Below are positions 28,583 through 39,467 of a stretch of DNA of 64,000 bases, one piece after another. The stretch comes from Clostridium mobile (GTDB taxonomy: Bacteria; Bacillota; Clostridia; Clostridiales; Clostridiaceae). How positions within the stretch are numbered: position 1 is the stretch's first letter; each line of letters begins with the position of its first letter. Location: the NCBI RefSeq assembly GCF_018918285.1, contig NZ_JAHLQF010000001.1, positions 62,001-126,000 of the forward strand, read 5' to 3'. The notes under the pieces are model-generated. The model was not told the DNA's origin. It saw only the letters and a program-made list of their open reading frames with translations, and did no database searches. The translations under genes and the position numbers were made by a program.

Positions 28583-29632
28583 ATGAATGAAGAATTTGTG
28601 GAAGCACTTAAAGAGATAGTTAAAGAAAAGGGTATCAGTGAAGATTTAATATTTAATACTATTGAAGATGCTTTAGTCGCTGCCTATAAAAAGAATTATG
28701 CAAAACAAGGTGCCACAACTCAAAATGTGGCGGTTATCATGAATAGAGGAACTGGAGAAATTCAAGTATATTCTAAGAAAACAGTAGTTGAAGGTGTGGA
28801 AGATGAATTTAATGAAATTTCCTTAGAAGAAGCTAGAGAAATAGATCCAAGATACGAATTAGATGAAGTGGTAAACATAGAAGTAACTCCCAAGAAATTT
28901 GGAAGAGTTGCTGCACAAGCAGCAAAACAGGTAGTAATTCAGAGAATTAAAGAAGAAGAGAGAAGAATAGTTTATAATGAATTTATAGAAAAAGAATGTG
29001 ACATTATAACTGGATCAGTAATAAGGAAGGATAAAACTAACGTTTTTGTTGATTTAGGCAAAATAGAAGCAGTACTTGGTCCTAATGAACAAATGTTGGG
29101 TGAAGCTTACAATTTCAACGAAAGATTAAAGCTATATATAGTTGAAGTAAAAAATACTACTAAGGGTGCGCAAGTAATAGTTTCTAGAACCCATCCTGGA
29201 TTAGTTAAGAGGCTATTTGAATTAGAAGTACCTGAAATATATAATGGAATTGTAGAAATAAAAAGTATAGCTAGAGAAGCAGGCTCAAGAACAAAAATCG
29301 CTGTTCATTCTAACGATGAAGATGTAGACCCAATGGGTGCTTGTGTAGGTCCTAAGGGCATAAGAGTTCAAAATATCGTAAATGAACTTAAAAACGAAAA
29401 AATTGATATAATAAAATGGAGTAAGCTTCCAGATGAGTATATTGCAAATGCGTTAAGTCCAGCTAAAGTATTAGATGTTACAATTGATGAAGAAAATAAG
29501 TCAGCTAAAGTAGTGGTAGATGATAGTCAGCTATCCCTTGCCATAGGAAAAGAAGGTCAAAACGTAAGATTAGCTGCAAAACTTACAGGTTGGAAGATAG
29601 ATATTAAAAGTTCTTCACAAGTCAATGGATAG
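28583..29632 (+). CDS. nusA: Transcription termination/antitermination factor NusA
   Basis: 349-residue RNA polymerase-binding protein that promotes pausing and intrinsic termination. Visible: the N-terminal polymerase-binding domain (about 1-125), an S1 domain (about 130-200), and two KH domains (GACVGPKGIRVQNIVNEL and LAIGKEGQNVRLAAKLTGW). It lacks the acidic C-terminal repeats of the E. coli protein, as normal in Firmicutes. The upstream leader with an intrinsic terminator offers a plausible place for NusA to act on its own operon. Confidence 0.96.
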   Translation: MNEEFVEALKEIVKEKGISEDLIFNTIEDALVAAYKKNYAKQGATTQNVAVIMNRGTGEIQVYSKKTVVEGVEDEFNEISLEEAREIDPRYELDEVVNIEVTPKKFGRVAAQAAKQVVIQRIKEEERRIVYNEFIEKECDIITGSVIRKDKTNVFVDLGKIEAVLGPNEQMLGEAYNFNERLKLYIVEVKNTTKGAQVIVSRTHPGLVKRLFELEVPEIYNGIVEIKSIAREAGSRTKIAVHSNDEDVDPMGACVGPKGIRVQNIVNELKNEKIDIIKWSKLPDEYIANALSPAKVLDVTIDEENKSAKVVVDDSQLSLAIGKEGQNVRLAAKLTGWKIDIKSSSQVNG

Positions 29633-29661
29633 ATAACACTTTAAAAGGAAGGTGGGTTTAT

Positions 29662-29931
29662 ATGAGAGTTAAAAAAATACCTGAACGAATGTGTACCGGT
29701 TGTATGGAAATGAAGCCTAAAAAAGAACTTATAAGAATTGTACGAAATAAAGATGGTGAAGTTTCAGTAGATTTAACTGGTAAAAAACCTGGTAGAGGTG
29801 CTTATATATGCAAAGATGTAGAATGCCTTCAAAAATCTTTTAAGAGTAAAAAATTAGAAAGAAATCTCGAAACCACCATAAGTGAAGAAATATATAATAA
29901 GTTAAGGGAAGAGATAAATAATGAAGGATAA
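29662..29931 (+). CDS. rnpM: YlxR/RnpM RNase P-binding regulator
   Basis: 89-residue DUF448 protein. Landmarks are RMCTGCMEMKPKKELIRIV near the N-terminus and GKKPGRGAYIC with a final cysteine pair segment. The B. subtilis homologue binds RNase P RNA and modulates its activity (RnpM), and it has also been described as a nucleoid-associated regulator. It lies between nusA and ylxQ in the conserved order, and overlaps ylxQ by 11 bases. Confidence 0.93.
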   Translation: MRVKKIPERMCTGCMEMKPKKELIRIVRNKDGEVSVDLTGKKPGRGAYICKDVECLQKSFKSKKLERNLETTISEEIYNKLREEINNEG

Positions 29932-30235
29932 GTTTATTTCCTTTCTAGGAATAGCTAAAAAAGCTGGTAAATGTCTAGAGGGTTATAATAAATGTGAAGA
30001 TTCCATAAAAAAAGGAAACTGTCATTTATTAATAGTATCACGAGAATCATCTGAAAATACGAAAGATAAGTTTAAAACTCTTTGTGATATTAGAAACACA
30101 CCTATGATAATTTACTATAGCAAAGATGATTTATCCAATATATTAGGTAAAGAAGGAATAAATATCGTTGGAATAAGCGATTTATCTATTGCCAAAAGGT
30201 TAATGGATTTATGGAATGACATGAACATAAATTAG
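29921..30235 (+). CDS. ylxQ: YlxQ, L7Ae-family RNA-binding protein
   Basis: 104-residue protein with the L7Ae/L30e/Gadd45 fold ([41 protein letters not shown]). Relatives bind kink-turn RNA; the exact role in the nusA-infB operon is unknown. It starts within rnpM and ends nine bases before the infB ribosome-site region, so the three are co-translated. Confidence 0.92.
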   Translation: MKDKFISFLGIAKKAGKCLEGYNKCEDSIKKGNCHLLIVSRESSENTKDKFKTLCDIRNTPMIIYYSKDDLSNILGKEGINIVGISDLSIAKRLMDLWNDMNIN

Positions 30236-30252
30236 TTTCGGGGGTGAATGCT

Positions 30253-32331
30253 TTGTCAAAAATTAGAGTATACGAATTAGCAAAAGAACTAGGTATGTCT
30301 AGTAAAGATCTTATAAAACTATTACAAGATGAGTTTAGCATAGAAGTAAAAAACCATATGAGTGTTATTGAAGATGAAGATGCTCAACTTATAAAGGAAT
30401 TATATGCTGAATCCGACAAAGAAAATAGTGATGATTCAGATGGTTCTGACAATATAGAAGAAAAATATGGTGAACTTCAAGAAGCAGAAATAAAAGCGAA
30501 GACAAAAGGTAGAAAAATAAAAACTAAATCACAAGATAGTACAGAAAATAGTAATGATAGTGATAACGCTGAAGACGAAATAGTATTAGAACTAGGAGAT
30601 ACTATAACTGTAAAAGAATTTGCAGATAGAATTGCTAAACCTTATTCAGAAGTAATAAAAGAGCTTATGTTTATGGGAGTAATGGCTGCACTAAACCAAG
30701 AAATAGATTTCGAAACAGCAGAAAAGCTGGGCGAAAAACTCGGTGTTCTTGTATCTAAAAAAGAAGAAGACTATTTAATTGAAGAGGTTTCTGGAGAAGA
30801 AGATGAGGATGATAATAAAGAAAAGAGACCTCCTGTAGTTACAGTTATGGGCCATGTTGACCATGGTAAAACTTCATTGTTAGATGCTATTAGAAAAGAA
30901 AAGGTAGCTTCATCAGAAGCGGGAGGCATAACACAGCACATTGGTGCTTATACAGTAGAAATCAAAGGTGAAAAAATAACTTTCTTAGATACACCTGGAC
31001 ATGAAGCTTTTACAGCAATGAGAGCAAGAGGTGCCCAGATTACTGATATAGTTATATTAGTTGTAGCTGCTGATGATGGTTTAATGCCTCAGACAAGAGA
31101 AGCCATAAACCATTGTAAGGCTGCAAATGTTCCAATGATTATTGCAATAAACAAAATGGATAAACCAACAGCTAATCCAGATAGAGTAAAACAACAATTA
31201 GCTGACGAGAATCTATTAGCTGAAGATTGGGGCGGAGATACTATAACAGTACCAGTTTCAGCACATACTAGAGAAGGTATAGATAATTTATTAGAAATGG
31301 TAATTTTAACTTCTGAAATGGAGGAGTTAAAAGCAAATTCTCATAGAAATGCTAAAGGAACTGTTATTGAAGCTAAACTTGATAAGGGTAGAGGACCAGT
31401 AGCCTCACTTTTAGTTCAAAACGGAACCTTAAATGTTGGAGACTCAATACTTGTAGGTACAACATACGGCAGAATAAGAGCTATGTTTGACGATAAGGGT
31501 AAGAGAATAAAATCAGCCGGTCCATCAATACCTGTTGAAATATTAGGATTGTCAGAAGTTCCTTCTGCTGGAGATAGATTTAATGAAGTAAAAGATGAAA
31601 AAACTGCAAGAGAAATGGCTGAAAAAAGAAAAGAAAAAACAAGAAGTGAATATTTACAATCCACTCATAAGGTTTCATTAGAAGACCTATATAGTCAAAT
31701 TAAAGAAGGTAAAATAAAAGAATTAAATATAATTGTTAAAGCAGACGTACAAGGTTCTGTGGAAGCTGTTAAGCAATCCTTTGAAAAGCTATCAGCTGAT
31801 GAAGTAAAGGTTAGGGTTATACATGGTGGTGTAGGAGCAATTACAGAAACTGATGTAACATTAGCTAATGCTTCTAACGCTATAATCATTGGATTTAACG
31901 TAAGACCAGATAATAATGCGATTGCTATAGCAGATAGAGAAAATGTTGAAATTAAAACTTATAGGGTTATTTATACTGCTATAGAAGATATTAAAGCTGC
32001 TATGATCGGTATGTTAGAGCCTGATTATAAAGAAGTAATCCTTGGAAGAGCTGAAGTTAGGCAAACTTACAAGGTCTCAAATGTTGGAACAGTTGCAGGT
32101 TGTTATGTATTAAATGGTAAAATACTAAGAAATGCAAGTGTAAGAGTGTTGAGAGAAGGAATAGTAATTTTTGAATCAGGACTTTCTTCATTGAAGAGAT
32201 TTAAGGATGATGCTAAAGAAGTTGCCTCTGGATATGAATGTGGTATGATGATTGAAAAATTCAATGATATTAAAGAAGGCGACATCATAGAAGCTTATAC
32301 TATGGAAGAAGTAAAAAAGCAGACCCTATAG
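30253..32331 (+). CDS. infB: Translation initiation factor IF-2
   Basis: 692-residue GTPase that brings initiator tRNA to the 30S subunit and drives subunit joining. An N-terminal IF2_N module ([22 protein letters not shown]) is followed by an acidic low-complexity linker, a second such module, then the G domain with GHVDHGKTS (about 200-208), DTPGHEAF and NKMDKP, and domains II-IV. Start is TTG 30253 behind GGGGGTGA; the in-frame GTG at 30244 is within that site. The N-terminal region is short, as in other Firmicutes. Confidence 0.96.
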   Translation: MSKIRVYELAKELGMSSKDLIKLLQDEFSIEVKNHMSVIEDEDAQLIKELYAESDKENSDDSDGSDNIEEKYGELQEAEIKAKTKGRKIKTKSQDSTENSNDSDNAEDEIVLELGDTITVKEFADRIAKPYSEVIKELMFMGVMAALNQEIDFETAEKLGEKLGVLVSKKEEDYLIEEVSGEEDEDDNKEKRPPVVTVMGHVDHGKTSLLDAIRKEKVASSEAGGITQHIGAYTVEIKGEKITFLDTPGHEAFTAMRARGAQITDIVILVVAADDGLMPQTREAINHCKAANVPMIIAINKMDKPTANPDRVKQQLADENLLAEDWGGDTITVPVSAHTREGIDNLLEMVILTSEMEELKANSHRNAKGTVIEAKLDKGRGPVASLLVQNGTLNVGDSILVGTTYGRIRAMFDDKGKRIKSAGPSIPVEILGLSEVPSAGDRFNEVKDEKTAREMAEKRKEKTRSEYLQSTHKVSLEDLYSQIKEGKIKELNIIVKADVQGSVEAVKQSFEKLSADEVKVRVIHGGVGAITETDVTLANASNAIIIGFNVRPDNNAIAIADRENVEIKTYRVIYTAIEDIKAAMIGMLEPDYKEVILGRAEVRQTYKVSNVGTVAGCYVLNGKILRNASVRVLREGIVIFESGLSSLKRFKDDAKEVASGYECGMMIEKFNDIKEGDIIEAYTMEEVKKQTL

Positions 32332-32346
32332 TAGGAGGGATATTTT

Positions 32347-32712
32347 ATGGCTAAACATAGATCTGGAAGAATTAACGAAGAAGTAAGAAAAGAAGTGTCT
32401 AGTATAATTCAATATGATATAAAAGACCCTAGAATGAATGCTATGGTTAGTATAACAAAAGTTAATGTAACTAAGGATTTAAGATATGCAAAAATATACG
32501 TTAGTATATTTGGAGATGATACAGAAAAGAAAAATACTCTTGAAGTATTAAAAAATTCTAGCGGTTTTATTAGAAGAGAAATAGGTCATAGAATTAACTT
32601 AAGATATACTCCAGAAATAATTTTTGAATTAGATAACTCCATCGAGCATGGTATGCATATTGATGCTATATTAGCTCAAATAAAGGAGAGGGAACATGAT
32701 GATAATGAATAA
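32347..32712 (+). CDS. rbfA: Ribosome-binding factor A
   Basis: 121-residue KH-like factor for 16S rRNA 5'-end maturation and cold adaptation. The family start RSGRINEEVRKEVSSII and DPRMNAMVSITKVNVTKDLRYAKIYVSIFG are clear. It follows infB by 15 bases with site GGAGGG and overlaps nrnA by 17 bases. Confidence 0.95.
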   Translation: MAKHRSGRINEEVRKEVSSIIQYDIKDPRMNAMVSITKVNVTKDLRYAKIYVSIFGDDTEKKNTLEVLKNSSGFIRREIGHRINLRYTPEIIFELDNSIEHGMHIDAILAQIKEREHDDNE

Positions 32713-33661
32713 TATTTTAAAAATTATTAAAGAAAGTAAAAAAATTGCTATAAGCTTTCATACTTCTCCCGATGGGGACTCCTTAGGGAGTTCTCTTGGT
32801 CTTTTACAAGGAATTAGAAAGTTAAATAAATTTGCTTACATTCTCTGCAAAGAATCTATTCCTGATAACTTTACCTTTCTACCTTATAGCAATGAAGTTA
32901 TAGAGTCTACTGGAAATGTTCTAGAAGGAACAGATTGTGTAATTGTTTTAGACTGTGGAAATACAGCAAGAATTAATGGTAATATTGAATTAGGTAGTAA
33001 AGAATATACAATAATTAATATTGACCACCATGTATCAAATGAACTCTATGGTCATTTGAATTATGTAGACACTAATTCTGCATGTATGGGAGAAATAGTT
33101 TATCAAATGCTTAAAGATCTGAGTATAGAAGTAGACAGGGATATTGCAACTTGTTTATATACATCCATACTAACAGATACAGGCTCTTTTAGATACTCAA
33201 ATACTACCTCAGTGACTCATTCTATTGCAGGAGAGTTGATAAATACTGGTATTGATTTTAGTAGTATACATCGACTTGTATTTGATAGTAAGGCTTTTGA
33301 TAGGTTCAAACTATATGGTATGGTATTCGATACAATGGAACTTATAAATAACCAGATATGCGTAATGACAGTTACAACAGACATGTTTACAAAACTTAAT
33401 ATAGATCCTGGGACAGATACCTCAGATATAGTTTCTTTCGGAAATAGCATTAAACCTGTTGAGATTACTATTCTCTTAAAAGAAAAAGAAAATGAGGTAA
33501 AAATAAGCTTAAGATCTAAATCAAAAATTGATGTTAGAAAGATTGCAGAATCCTTAGGAGGTGGAGGTCACATAAGAGCAGCTGGCGCCTCCATTAAAAA
33601 TAAATCCTTAATAGAAGTAAAAAATATATTAATAGAATTAGCAGAAAATGAGTTGATGTAA
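32696..33661 (+). CDS. nrnA: DHH-family bifunctional oligoribonuclease/pAp phosphatase NrnA
   Basis: 321-residue phosphoesterase that degrades nanoRNAs and 3'-phosphoadenosine 5'-phosphate. The DHH domain shows SFHTSPDGDSLGSSLGL, VLDCGN and NIDHHVSN, and the DHHA1 domain ends in GGGGHIRAAGA. Three ATGs occur at the N-terminus; 32696 has the best spacing from AAAGGAG. The gene overlaps rbfA and touches truB as TAATG. NrnA role is from characterised homologues. Confidence 0.94.
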   Translation: MMIMNNILKIIKESKKIAISFHTSPDGDSLGSSLGLLQGIRKLNKFAYILCKESIPDNFTFLPYSNEVIESTGNVLEGTDCVIVLDCGNTARINGNIELGSKEYTIINIDHHVSNELYGHLNYVDTNSACMGEIVYQMLKDLSIEVDRDIATCLYTSILTDTGSFRYSNTTSVTHSIAGELINTGIDFSSIHRLVFDSKAFDRFKLYGMVFDTMELINNQICVMTVTTDMFTKLNIDPGTDTSDIVSFGNSIKPVEITILLKEKENEVKISLRSKSKIDVRKIAESLGGGGHIRAAGASIKNKSLIEVKNILIELAENELM

Positions 33662-34527
33662 TGAACGGAGTTTTAAATATATTTAAGCCTTCTGGTATAA
33701 CATCTTTTGATGTGGTTAGAATGGTGAAAAAAGCTGCGAACACAAAAAAAGTTGGTCATACAGGTACACTGGATCCAATGGCTTCTGGTGTACTCCCTAT
33801 TTGTTTGGGAAATGCTACAAAAATTGTAGATTACATAATGAATGAAAGTAAAATTTATAAAAGCACTTTAAAGCTTGGAGTGGTTACAGATACCTATGAT
33901 AAAGAAGGTAAAATATTAAAAGAAGAAACTGTAGACTTGGAACCAAAAATTGTAGAAGAGTGTATTAAATCTTTTCAAGGAAGTATAGATCAAGTTCCAC
34001 CCATGTATTCTGCATTAAAAGTTAATGGTAAAAGACTTTATCAATTGGCTAGAGAAGGAATAGAAGTAGAAAGAAAAGCTAGAAAAATCAACATATATTC
34101 TATTGATATATTAAATATAGACTTACCTTATGTAACCTTTCAAGTACATTGCTCAAAAGGCACTTATATACGAAGTCTTTGCTATGATATTGGAGAAAAA
34201 CTAGGTGTAGGTGCTTCCATGTGGGCCTTAGAAAGAGTTAAAACTGGCATTTTTAATATTAAAGATGCTCTGCATATAGATAACTTAAATAATCAAAATA
34301 TAAATGAATACCTTGTACCTATAGATGAAGCATTAAGTAAATATGAAAGTATTACTATAGAAGAAGTTTATGAAAAATTACTGGTAAATGGAGTTCTTAT
34401 AAAAGATAAGCGGATAATGGGAAATATAAAAAAAGATGTTATCTTAAGAGTTTATTCTGGTAATAAATTTATAGGTCTAGGTAGAAGAAGTGAAGAAGGA
34501 TTTAAAATCTTGAAATTGCTTGTATAG
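33661..34527 (+). CDS. truB: tRNA pseudouridine55 synthase
   Basis: 288-residue enzyme that makes pseudouridine 55 in the T loop. The catalytic aspartate is Asp38 in GHTGTLDPMASGVLPI; KSTLKLGVVTDTYD, PPMYSALKVNGKRLY and CSKGTYIRSLCYDIG are conserved family blocks. Start overlaps the nrnA stop. It is followed after a few bases by ribF, an order shared with most Firmicutes. Confidence 0.97.
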   Translation: MNGVLNIFKPSGITSFDVVRMVKKAANTKKVGHTGTLDPMASGVLPICLGNATKIVDYIMNESKIYKSTLKLGVVTDTYDKEGKILKEETVDLEPKIVEECIKSFQGSIDQVPPMYSALKVNGKRLYQLAREGIEVERKARKINIYSIDILNIDLPYVTFQVHCSKGTYIRSLCYDIGEKLGVGASMWALERVKTGIFNIKDALHIDNLNNQNINEYLVPIDEALSKYESITIEEVYEKLLVNGVLIKDKRIMGNIKKDVILRVYSGNKFIGLGRRSEEGFKILKLLV

Positions 34528-34538
34528 GGGTAATGACT

Positions 34539-35489
34539 ATGGATGTTATAGAAGATAATATGCTTAAGACATTTAAATGGAATACTTATATAGCTCTCGG
34601 CAGCTTTGACGGTTTACATTTAGGTCATAGTAAGCTTATAAATAAAGCTATAGAATTAGCTAAAAAAAACAGTGGTAAAAGTATGGTATATACTTTTAAA
34701 AACCATCCTTTATCAATTATAAATAAAGATTTAGTTCCAAAACTTTTGATGGATATAGACCAAAAGAAAAAAGTATTGAATAAAATGGGACTAGACTACT
34801 TAAATTTAGTGAATTTTGATGAAGAGTTTATGAAAATGTCTCCTGAGGAATTTATCTATAACATTGTAAGTAAATTTAATGCTAAGGGCATTGTAGTAGG
34901 CTTTAATTACAGATTTGGATATAAAAATTTAGGAGATGTGGATTTATTAAAGAAATTAAGCGAAAAATATAAATTTCAACTTCATGTTGTAAAACCAGTT
35001 AAATATAAAAAAGAATTAGTATCTAGTTCTCATATACGACATATTATCACTGATACCGGAGATATGGTAAAAGCTAAGATGATGCTAACAAGACCCTACT
35101 CCATATCAGGTACTGTAATTGTTGGAAAGCAGTTAGGGAGAGTTTTAGGATTTCCAACAATCAATTTAAGCTATGATAAAGGTTATATTACACCAAGAGG
35201 AGGTGTATACTTTACCTTGGTAGAATATGAGGGAAAGTTCTATAAGGGAGTAACTAATGTGGGATATAATCCTACAGTAGAAGATGGTAAGCTTGGTATA
35301 GAAACTCACATTATTGGTTTTAATAAAGAAATATACAGTGAAGATATAAGGCTTCATTTTATCCATAGAATAAGAGATGAAAAGAAATTTAATTCATTAG
35401 AAGAGTTAGCTCATAGAATAGGTGAAGATAAAAAATACGTAATTAAGCAAAATTTAGAATTAATTATAAAAAGTAATTTACAACTATAG
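34539..35489 (+). CDS. ribF: Bifunctional riboflavin kinase/FAD synthetase
   Basis: 316-residue enzyme that makes FMN and then FAD. The N-terminal nucleotidyltransferase shows GSFDGLHLGHSKLI (HxGH) and SSSHIRHII; the C-terminal kinase shows GRVLGFPTINL and RGGVYFTLV. ATG 34539 is chosen over ATG 34533 because the latter is only two bases from the AGGGG site. The rpsO promoter -35 lies inside its last codons. Confidence 0.96.
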   Translation: MDVIEDNMLKTFKWNTYIALGSFDGLHLGHSKLINKAIELAKKNSGKSMVYTFKNHPLSIINKDLVPKLLMDIDQKKKVLNKMGLDYLNLVNFDEEFMKMSPEEFIYNIVSKFNAKGIVVGFNYRFGYKNLGDVDLLKKLSEKYKFQLHVVKPVKYKKELVSSSHIRHIITDTGDMVKAKMMLTRPYSISGTVIVGKQLGRVLGFPTINLSYDKGYITPRGGVYFTLVEYEGKFYKGVTNVGYNPTVEDGKLGIETHIIGFNKEIYSEDIRLHFIHRIRDEKKFNSLEELAHRIGEDKKYVIKQNLELIIKSNLQL

Positions 35490-35505
35490 TTATCTTTGTT
35501 ATAAT
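35477..35505 (+). promoter_or_regulatory. Sigma-A-type promoter for rpsO
   Basis: TTTACA (35477-35482), 17-bp spacer and consensus TATAAT (35500-35505) with an extended -10 TGT. It overlaps the end of ribF. Confidence 0.8.
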
Positions 35506-35513
35506 TACTTTTG

Positions 35514-35575
35514 TGAACCTTAATCTATGTTTGTTGAATGCCGGCTACATTCGTGGATTAGGGGGATATAACAAT
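35514..35575 (+). promoter_or_regulatory. rpsO (S15) leader with nested stems
   Basis: CCTTAATC (35518-35525) pairs with GATTAGGG (35556-35563, one G-U), enclosing GAATG (35536-35540) paired with CATTC (35548-35552) around a GC-rich loop. The structure sits between the promoter and the rpsO ribosome site GGAGGTG. S15 autoregulation through its leader is established in several bacteria. The class of this leader is inferred from position. Confidence 0.55.
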
Positions 35576-35590
35576 TGGAGGTGTATATAA

Positions 35591-35854
35591 ATGGATAAGG
35601 CAAGAAAAGAAGAAATATTAAAAACTCATGCGAGACACGAAGGAGATACTGGATCACCAGAAGTTCAGATAGCTCTTTTAACAGAAAGAATAAATCATTT
35701 AAATGACCATTTAAAAACTCATAAGAAAGACTTCCACTCAAGAAGAGGTCTTCTAATGATAGTTGGTAAGAGAAGAGGTCTTTTAAATTACTTAATGAAG
35801 AAAGATATTGAAAGATATCGTTCAATTATCCAACAATTAGGATTAAGAAAATAG
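35591..35854 (+). CDS. rpsO: 30S ribosomal protein S15
   Basis: 87-residue primary 16S rRNA-binding protein. [40 protein letters not shown] and [18 protein letters not shown] match the family end to end. It has its own promoter, leader and terminator, and is followed by pnp, the near-universal pairing in which PNPase degrades the rpsO message in other bacteria. Confidence 0.97.
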   Translation: MDKARKEEILKTHARHEGDTGSPEVQIALLTERINHLNDHLKTHKKDFHSRRGLLMIVGKRRGLLNYLMKKDIERYRSIIQQLGLRK

Positions 35855-35863
35855 TTAATACTT

Positions 35864-35890
35864 AGAGCGGCTTAGACCGCTCTATTATTT
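35864..35890 (+). terminator. Intrinsic terminator after rpsO
   Basis: AGAGCGG (35864-35870) pairs with CCGCTCT (35877-35883); the following run is T-rich (ATTATTTT). Confidence 0.8.
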
Positions 35891-35973
35891 TGAAACAAGT
35901 TATTACATTATACTGTATAAAATAATATAAAAATCAGGATAATAATAGTGTGTACTTTGAAGGGAGGTAAACT

Positions 35974-38091
35974 ATGAGTCATATTCTTGAAACTACTGTT
36001 GCTGGAAGAACTCTAAAAGTTGAATTTGGAAAAGTTGGAGCACTTTCAGATTGCGCTATATTAGTAAGTTATGGCGAGACAGTAGTATTAATAAATGCAA
36101 ATGCATCAAAACAACCACGAGAGGGGATAGATTTCTTTCCTCTTAGCGTAGAGTACGAAGAAAGATTGTACTCCGTAGGAAAAATACCAGGAGGGTTTAT
36201 CAAAAGAGAAGGAAGGCCTTCTGAAAAAGCTATTCTTCATGCAAGAGCTATTGATAGACCATTAAGACCATTATTTCCAGATGGCTACAGAAATGATGTA
36301 CAGATAGTTTGTACTGTTTTATCTGTAGAACAGGATAATCAACCAGACATATTAGCAATGAATGGGGCCTCTTTAGCATTATGCCTTTCAAGTATCCCAT
36401 ATGATAAGCCAGTAGCTACTGTTTCTGTGGGGCTAATTGATGGAAAGTTCATATTAAATCCAACTCTTAAAGAGAGAGAAGAAAGTGATTTAAATTTAAC
36501 TGTTTGTGCTACAAAAGATAGAGTAATGATGATTGAAGCCGGATCCTATGAAATTGACGAAGAAGTAATGTACGATGCTATAATGTTTGCTTTTGAAGAA
36601 TGTAAAAAAATTGTATCATTCCAAGAAAAGGCTATGGCTGAATTCGGTAAAGAAAAAATAGTTCCTGTACTTTATAAGGTAGATGAAACCCTAGAAAAAG
36701 AAGTAAGAGAATTTTCTTACCCAATGATAAAAGAAGCTATGTACATAACAGATAAAGATAAGAGAAATGATGCTATTGATAAAGTTAAGGAAACTATAAA
36801 TGAACATTTCAGTGAAAAATATGCTGACGATCTTAAAGATGTTAGTGAAGTAGTATATACTCTTCAAAAAGAAATAGTTAGAAATATGATTTTAAGAGAT
36901 AAAAGAAGACCTGACGAAAGAGCATTTAATCAAGTAAGAAATATAGACTGTGAAGTAGCACTTCTACCAAGAACTCATGGTACAGGTCTTTTTACAAGAG
37001 GACTAACTCAAGTTATGACTGTAGCTACAATTGGTCCATTAGCAGATGTTCAAATTTTAGATGGTTTAGGTGATGAAGAGTTTAAAAGATATATGCATCA
37101 CTATAATTTCCCTTCCTATAGTGTAGGTGAAGTTAGACCACTAAGAGGACCAGGAAGAAGAGAAATCGGTCATGGCGCTCTAGCAGAGAAAGCTTTAGAA
37201 CCACTAATGCCTTCAGAAGAAGAGTTCCCATATACAATTAGATTAGTTTCTGAAGTATTGAGTTCAAATGGTTCTACTTCTCAAGCAAGTGTATGTGGTA
37301 GTACATTAGCTCTTCTTGATGCAGGAGTTCCTATAAAAAGACCGGCTGCCGGAATAGCAATGGGACTTGTAACTAGCGAAGATTTATCAGAAGAAGAAAT
37401 ATTAACGGATATTCAAGGAATTGAAGATTTCTTTGGTGATATGGACTTTAAGGTTGCAGGTACTGAAAAGGGTATTACTGCAATTCAGGTAGATACAAAG
37501 ATTGAAGGTTTATCAAATAATTGTATAAAAGTAACCTTAGAAGAAGCAAAGAAAGCTCGTATGCACATTTTAGGAAAAATAAAAGATTGTATACCTGAAG
37601 CTAGAAAAGAATTGTCACCTTATGCTCCAAGAGTCTACACTATGACAATTGATCCAGAAAAAATAAGAGATGTTATAGGTTCAGGCGGTAAAACTATAAA
37701 TAAAATTATAGCTGAAACTGGAGTTAAAATTGACATAAAAGAAGATGGTACAATATATGTAATGTCTGAAGATAGTGTTGGAGCAGATAGAGCCCTTAAG
37801 ATGATAGATGATTTAACAAAGGAAGTAGAAGTTGGTGAAATATATCTAGGAAAAGTTACTAGAATAACTAATTTTGGAGCCTTTGTAGAAATACTACCTG
37901 GCAAAGAAGGTTTAGTTCATATATCAAAACTTGATTTTACAAGAGTTAATAAAGTAGAAGATGTAGTATCTGTTGGTGATGAAATTTTAGTTAAGGTAAC
38001 TGAAATAGATGAACAAGGCAGAGTTAATCTATCTAGAAAAGATGCTATTAAAAGAGACGAAGAAAGTAATGATGACAGCAAAAAACAATAG
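35974..38091 (+). CDS. pnp: Polynucleotide phosphorylase
   Basis: 705-residue trimeric 3'-5' phosphorolytic exoribonuclease. Two RNase PH domains (start to about 215, and about 310-540, with [14 protein letters not shown] and the [17 protein letters not shown] block), a KH domain ([23 protein letters not shown]) and an S1 domain ([31 protein letters not shown]). Length is typical. It works with RNase Y (47.4 kb) in mRNA decay. Confidence 0.97.
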   Translation: MSHILETTVAGRTLKVEFGKVGALSDCAILVSYGETVVLINANASKQPREGIDFFPLSVEYEERLYSVGKIPGGFIKREGRPSEKAILHARAIDRPLRPLFPDGYRNDVQIVCTVLSVEQDNQPDILAMNGASLALCLSSIPYDKPVATVSVGLIDGKFILNPTLKEREESDLNLTVCATKDRVMMIEAGSYEIDEEVMYDAIMFAFEECKKIVSFQEKAMAEFGKEKIVPVLYKVDETLEKEVREFSYPMIKEAMYITDKDKRNDAIDKVKETINEHFSEKYADDLKDVSEVVYTLQKEIVRNMILRDKRRPDERAFNQVRNIDCEVALLPRTHGTGLFTRGLTQVMTVATIGPLADVQILDGLGDEEFKRYMHHYNFPSYSVGEVRPLRGPGRREIGHGALAEKALEPLMPSEEEFPYTIRLVSEVLSSNGSTSQASVCGSTLALLDAGVPIKRPAAGIAMGLVTSEDLSEEEILTDIQGIEDFFGDMDFKVAGTEKGITAIQVDTKIEGLSNNCIKVTLEEAKKARMHILGKIKDCIPEARKELSPYAPRVYTMTIDPEKIRDVIGSGGKTINKIIAETGVKIDIKEDGTIYVMSEDSVGADRALKMIDDLTKEVEVGEIYLGKVTRITNFGAFVEILPGKEGLVHISKLDFTRVNKVEDVVSVGDEILVKVTEIDEQGRVNLSRKDAIKRDEESNDDSKKQ

Positions 38092-38101
38092 TGAAAAATA
38101 G

Positions 38102-38127
38102 AAGGGCTTTGCGCCTTTTTATTTTTT
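38102..38127 (+). terminator. Intrinsic terminator after pnp
   Basis: Short GC-rich hairpin, AAGGGC against GC(G)CCTT with a TTT loop and one bulged base, followed by a T-rich run. Confidence 0.75.
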
Positions 38128-38157
38128 AACAAAATATAGCAATACTGGAGGAATATA

Positions 38158-39456
38158 ATGTACGATATTATTGAAATCAGTAATGGTTTAAAAGTAGTAT
38201 TAGAAAAAATTGACTATGTTAATTCAGTAAGTGTTGGTTTATGGGTAAAGAATGGTTCACGCAATGAAGATAAACAAAACAATGGAATTTCTCATTTCAT
38301 TGAACATATGCTATTTAAAGGTACTGAAAAAAGAAGTGCAAAAGAAATTGCTGAGTCTATAGAAGATGTTGGAGGGCAAATTAACGCCTTTACTGCTAAG
38401 GAGTCTACTTGCTATTATGTAAAAATATTAGATTCCCATTTAGATTTAGCGTTAGATGTACTTTCTGATATGCTTTTTAATAGTAAATTCGCTGAAGAAG
38501 AAATAGAGAAAGAAAAAGGTGTAATAATTGAAGAGATAAACATGAATGAAGACTCACCAGAGGATGTGTTATTAGACTTACATAGTGAAGCTATATGGGG
38601 AGAAGATCCAATTGCATTTCCTATTTTAGGAAATGTGGAAACTGTAACCTCATTTACAAGAGAAATGCTAATGGATTATATTCAGTCTAGATATATACCT
38701 AAAAATTGTGTATTATCAATAGCAGGAAAGTTTGATGAAAAGGACATTATAAAGCTGGCAGAGTGTTATTTTGGTGATTGGAATTTCAAAAACAAAGATT
38801 TATCCGATTCTTCCTCTCCTAAAATACTAAATAGTCACCTATTTAAAGAAAAGCAAATTGAACAGCTGCACATTAGTTTGGGGCTTAATGGCTTGCCTTT
38901 AGGAAGTGATGACATTTATCCATTGTTATTTTTAAATAATCTTTTAGGTGGTGGAGCATCTTCTATATTGTTTCAAAAAATACGTGAAGAGATGGGTAGG
39001 TGCTACTCTATATACTCATACTTAAGCGCTTTTAAGAATACTGGAGTGGTGAGTATATATACGGGACTTAATCCAAAATATTCTCTAGAGGTTGTAAGTC
39101 TCATAAAAGAAGAATTATTTAAGTTCACTAAAATGGATATTTCTGATGAAAGAATTGTAAAGGGTAGAGAACAGTTAAAAGGAAGCTATATTCTAGGGCT
39201 CGAAAGTACTAGTAGTAGAATGTTTAACAACGGTAAATCTGTTCTATTTTTAAATAGAATTAACGAACCTAAAGTTATACTTAATAAAATTGATAATATA
39301 AATAGAGAAAAAATACATGATGTAATGGAAATAACTTTTAAAAAGGGAATTTTAAACTCAGCCTATGTAGGAGAAAATATTGACTTGAGTATAATGAAAA
39401 ATATTATTGAAAATGACATATTCCCTTTTAACAATAAACCATCTTCCTTAATATAA
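38158..39456 (+). CDS. M16 family zinc peptidase (MlpA/YmxG/PepR type)
   Basis: 432-residue insulinase-type peptidase. The inverted zinc motif is HFIEH (His46, Glu49, His50) and the distal glutamate lies in GVIIEEI (about 125-126), so it is the catalytic kind. The second half is the non-catalytic M16 domain with the LNNLLGGGASSILFQKIRE block. The B. subtilis counterpart lies in the same place after pnp; its substrate is unknown. Confidence 0.93.
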   Translation: MYDIIEISNGLKVVLEKIDYVNSVSVGLWVKNGSRNEDKQNNGISHFIEHMLFKGTEKRSAKEIAESIEDVGGQINAFTAKESTCYYVKILDSHLDLALDVLSDMLFNSKFAEEEIEKEKGVIIEEINMNEDSPEDVLLDLHSEAIWGEDPIAFPILGNVETVTSFTREMLMDYIQSRYIPKNCVLSIAGKFDEKDIIKLAECYFGDWNFKNKDLSDSSSPKILNSHLFKEKQIEQLHISLGLNGLPLGSDDIYPLLFLNNLLGGGASSILFQKIREEMGRCYSIYSYLSAFKNTGVVSIYTGLNPKYSLEVVSLIKEELFKFTKMDISDERIVKGREQLKGSYILGLESTSSRMFNNGKSVLFLNRINEPKVILNKIDNINREKIHDVMEITFKKGILNSAYVGENIDLSIMKNIIENDIFPFNNKPSSLI

Positions 39457-39467
39457 TAGTAATAAAC

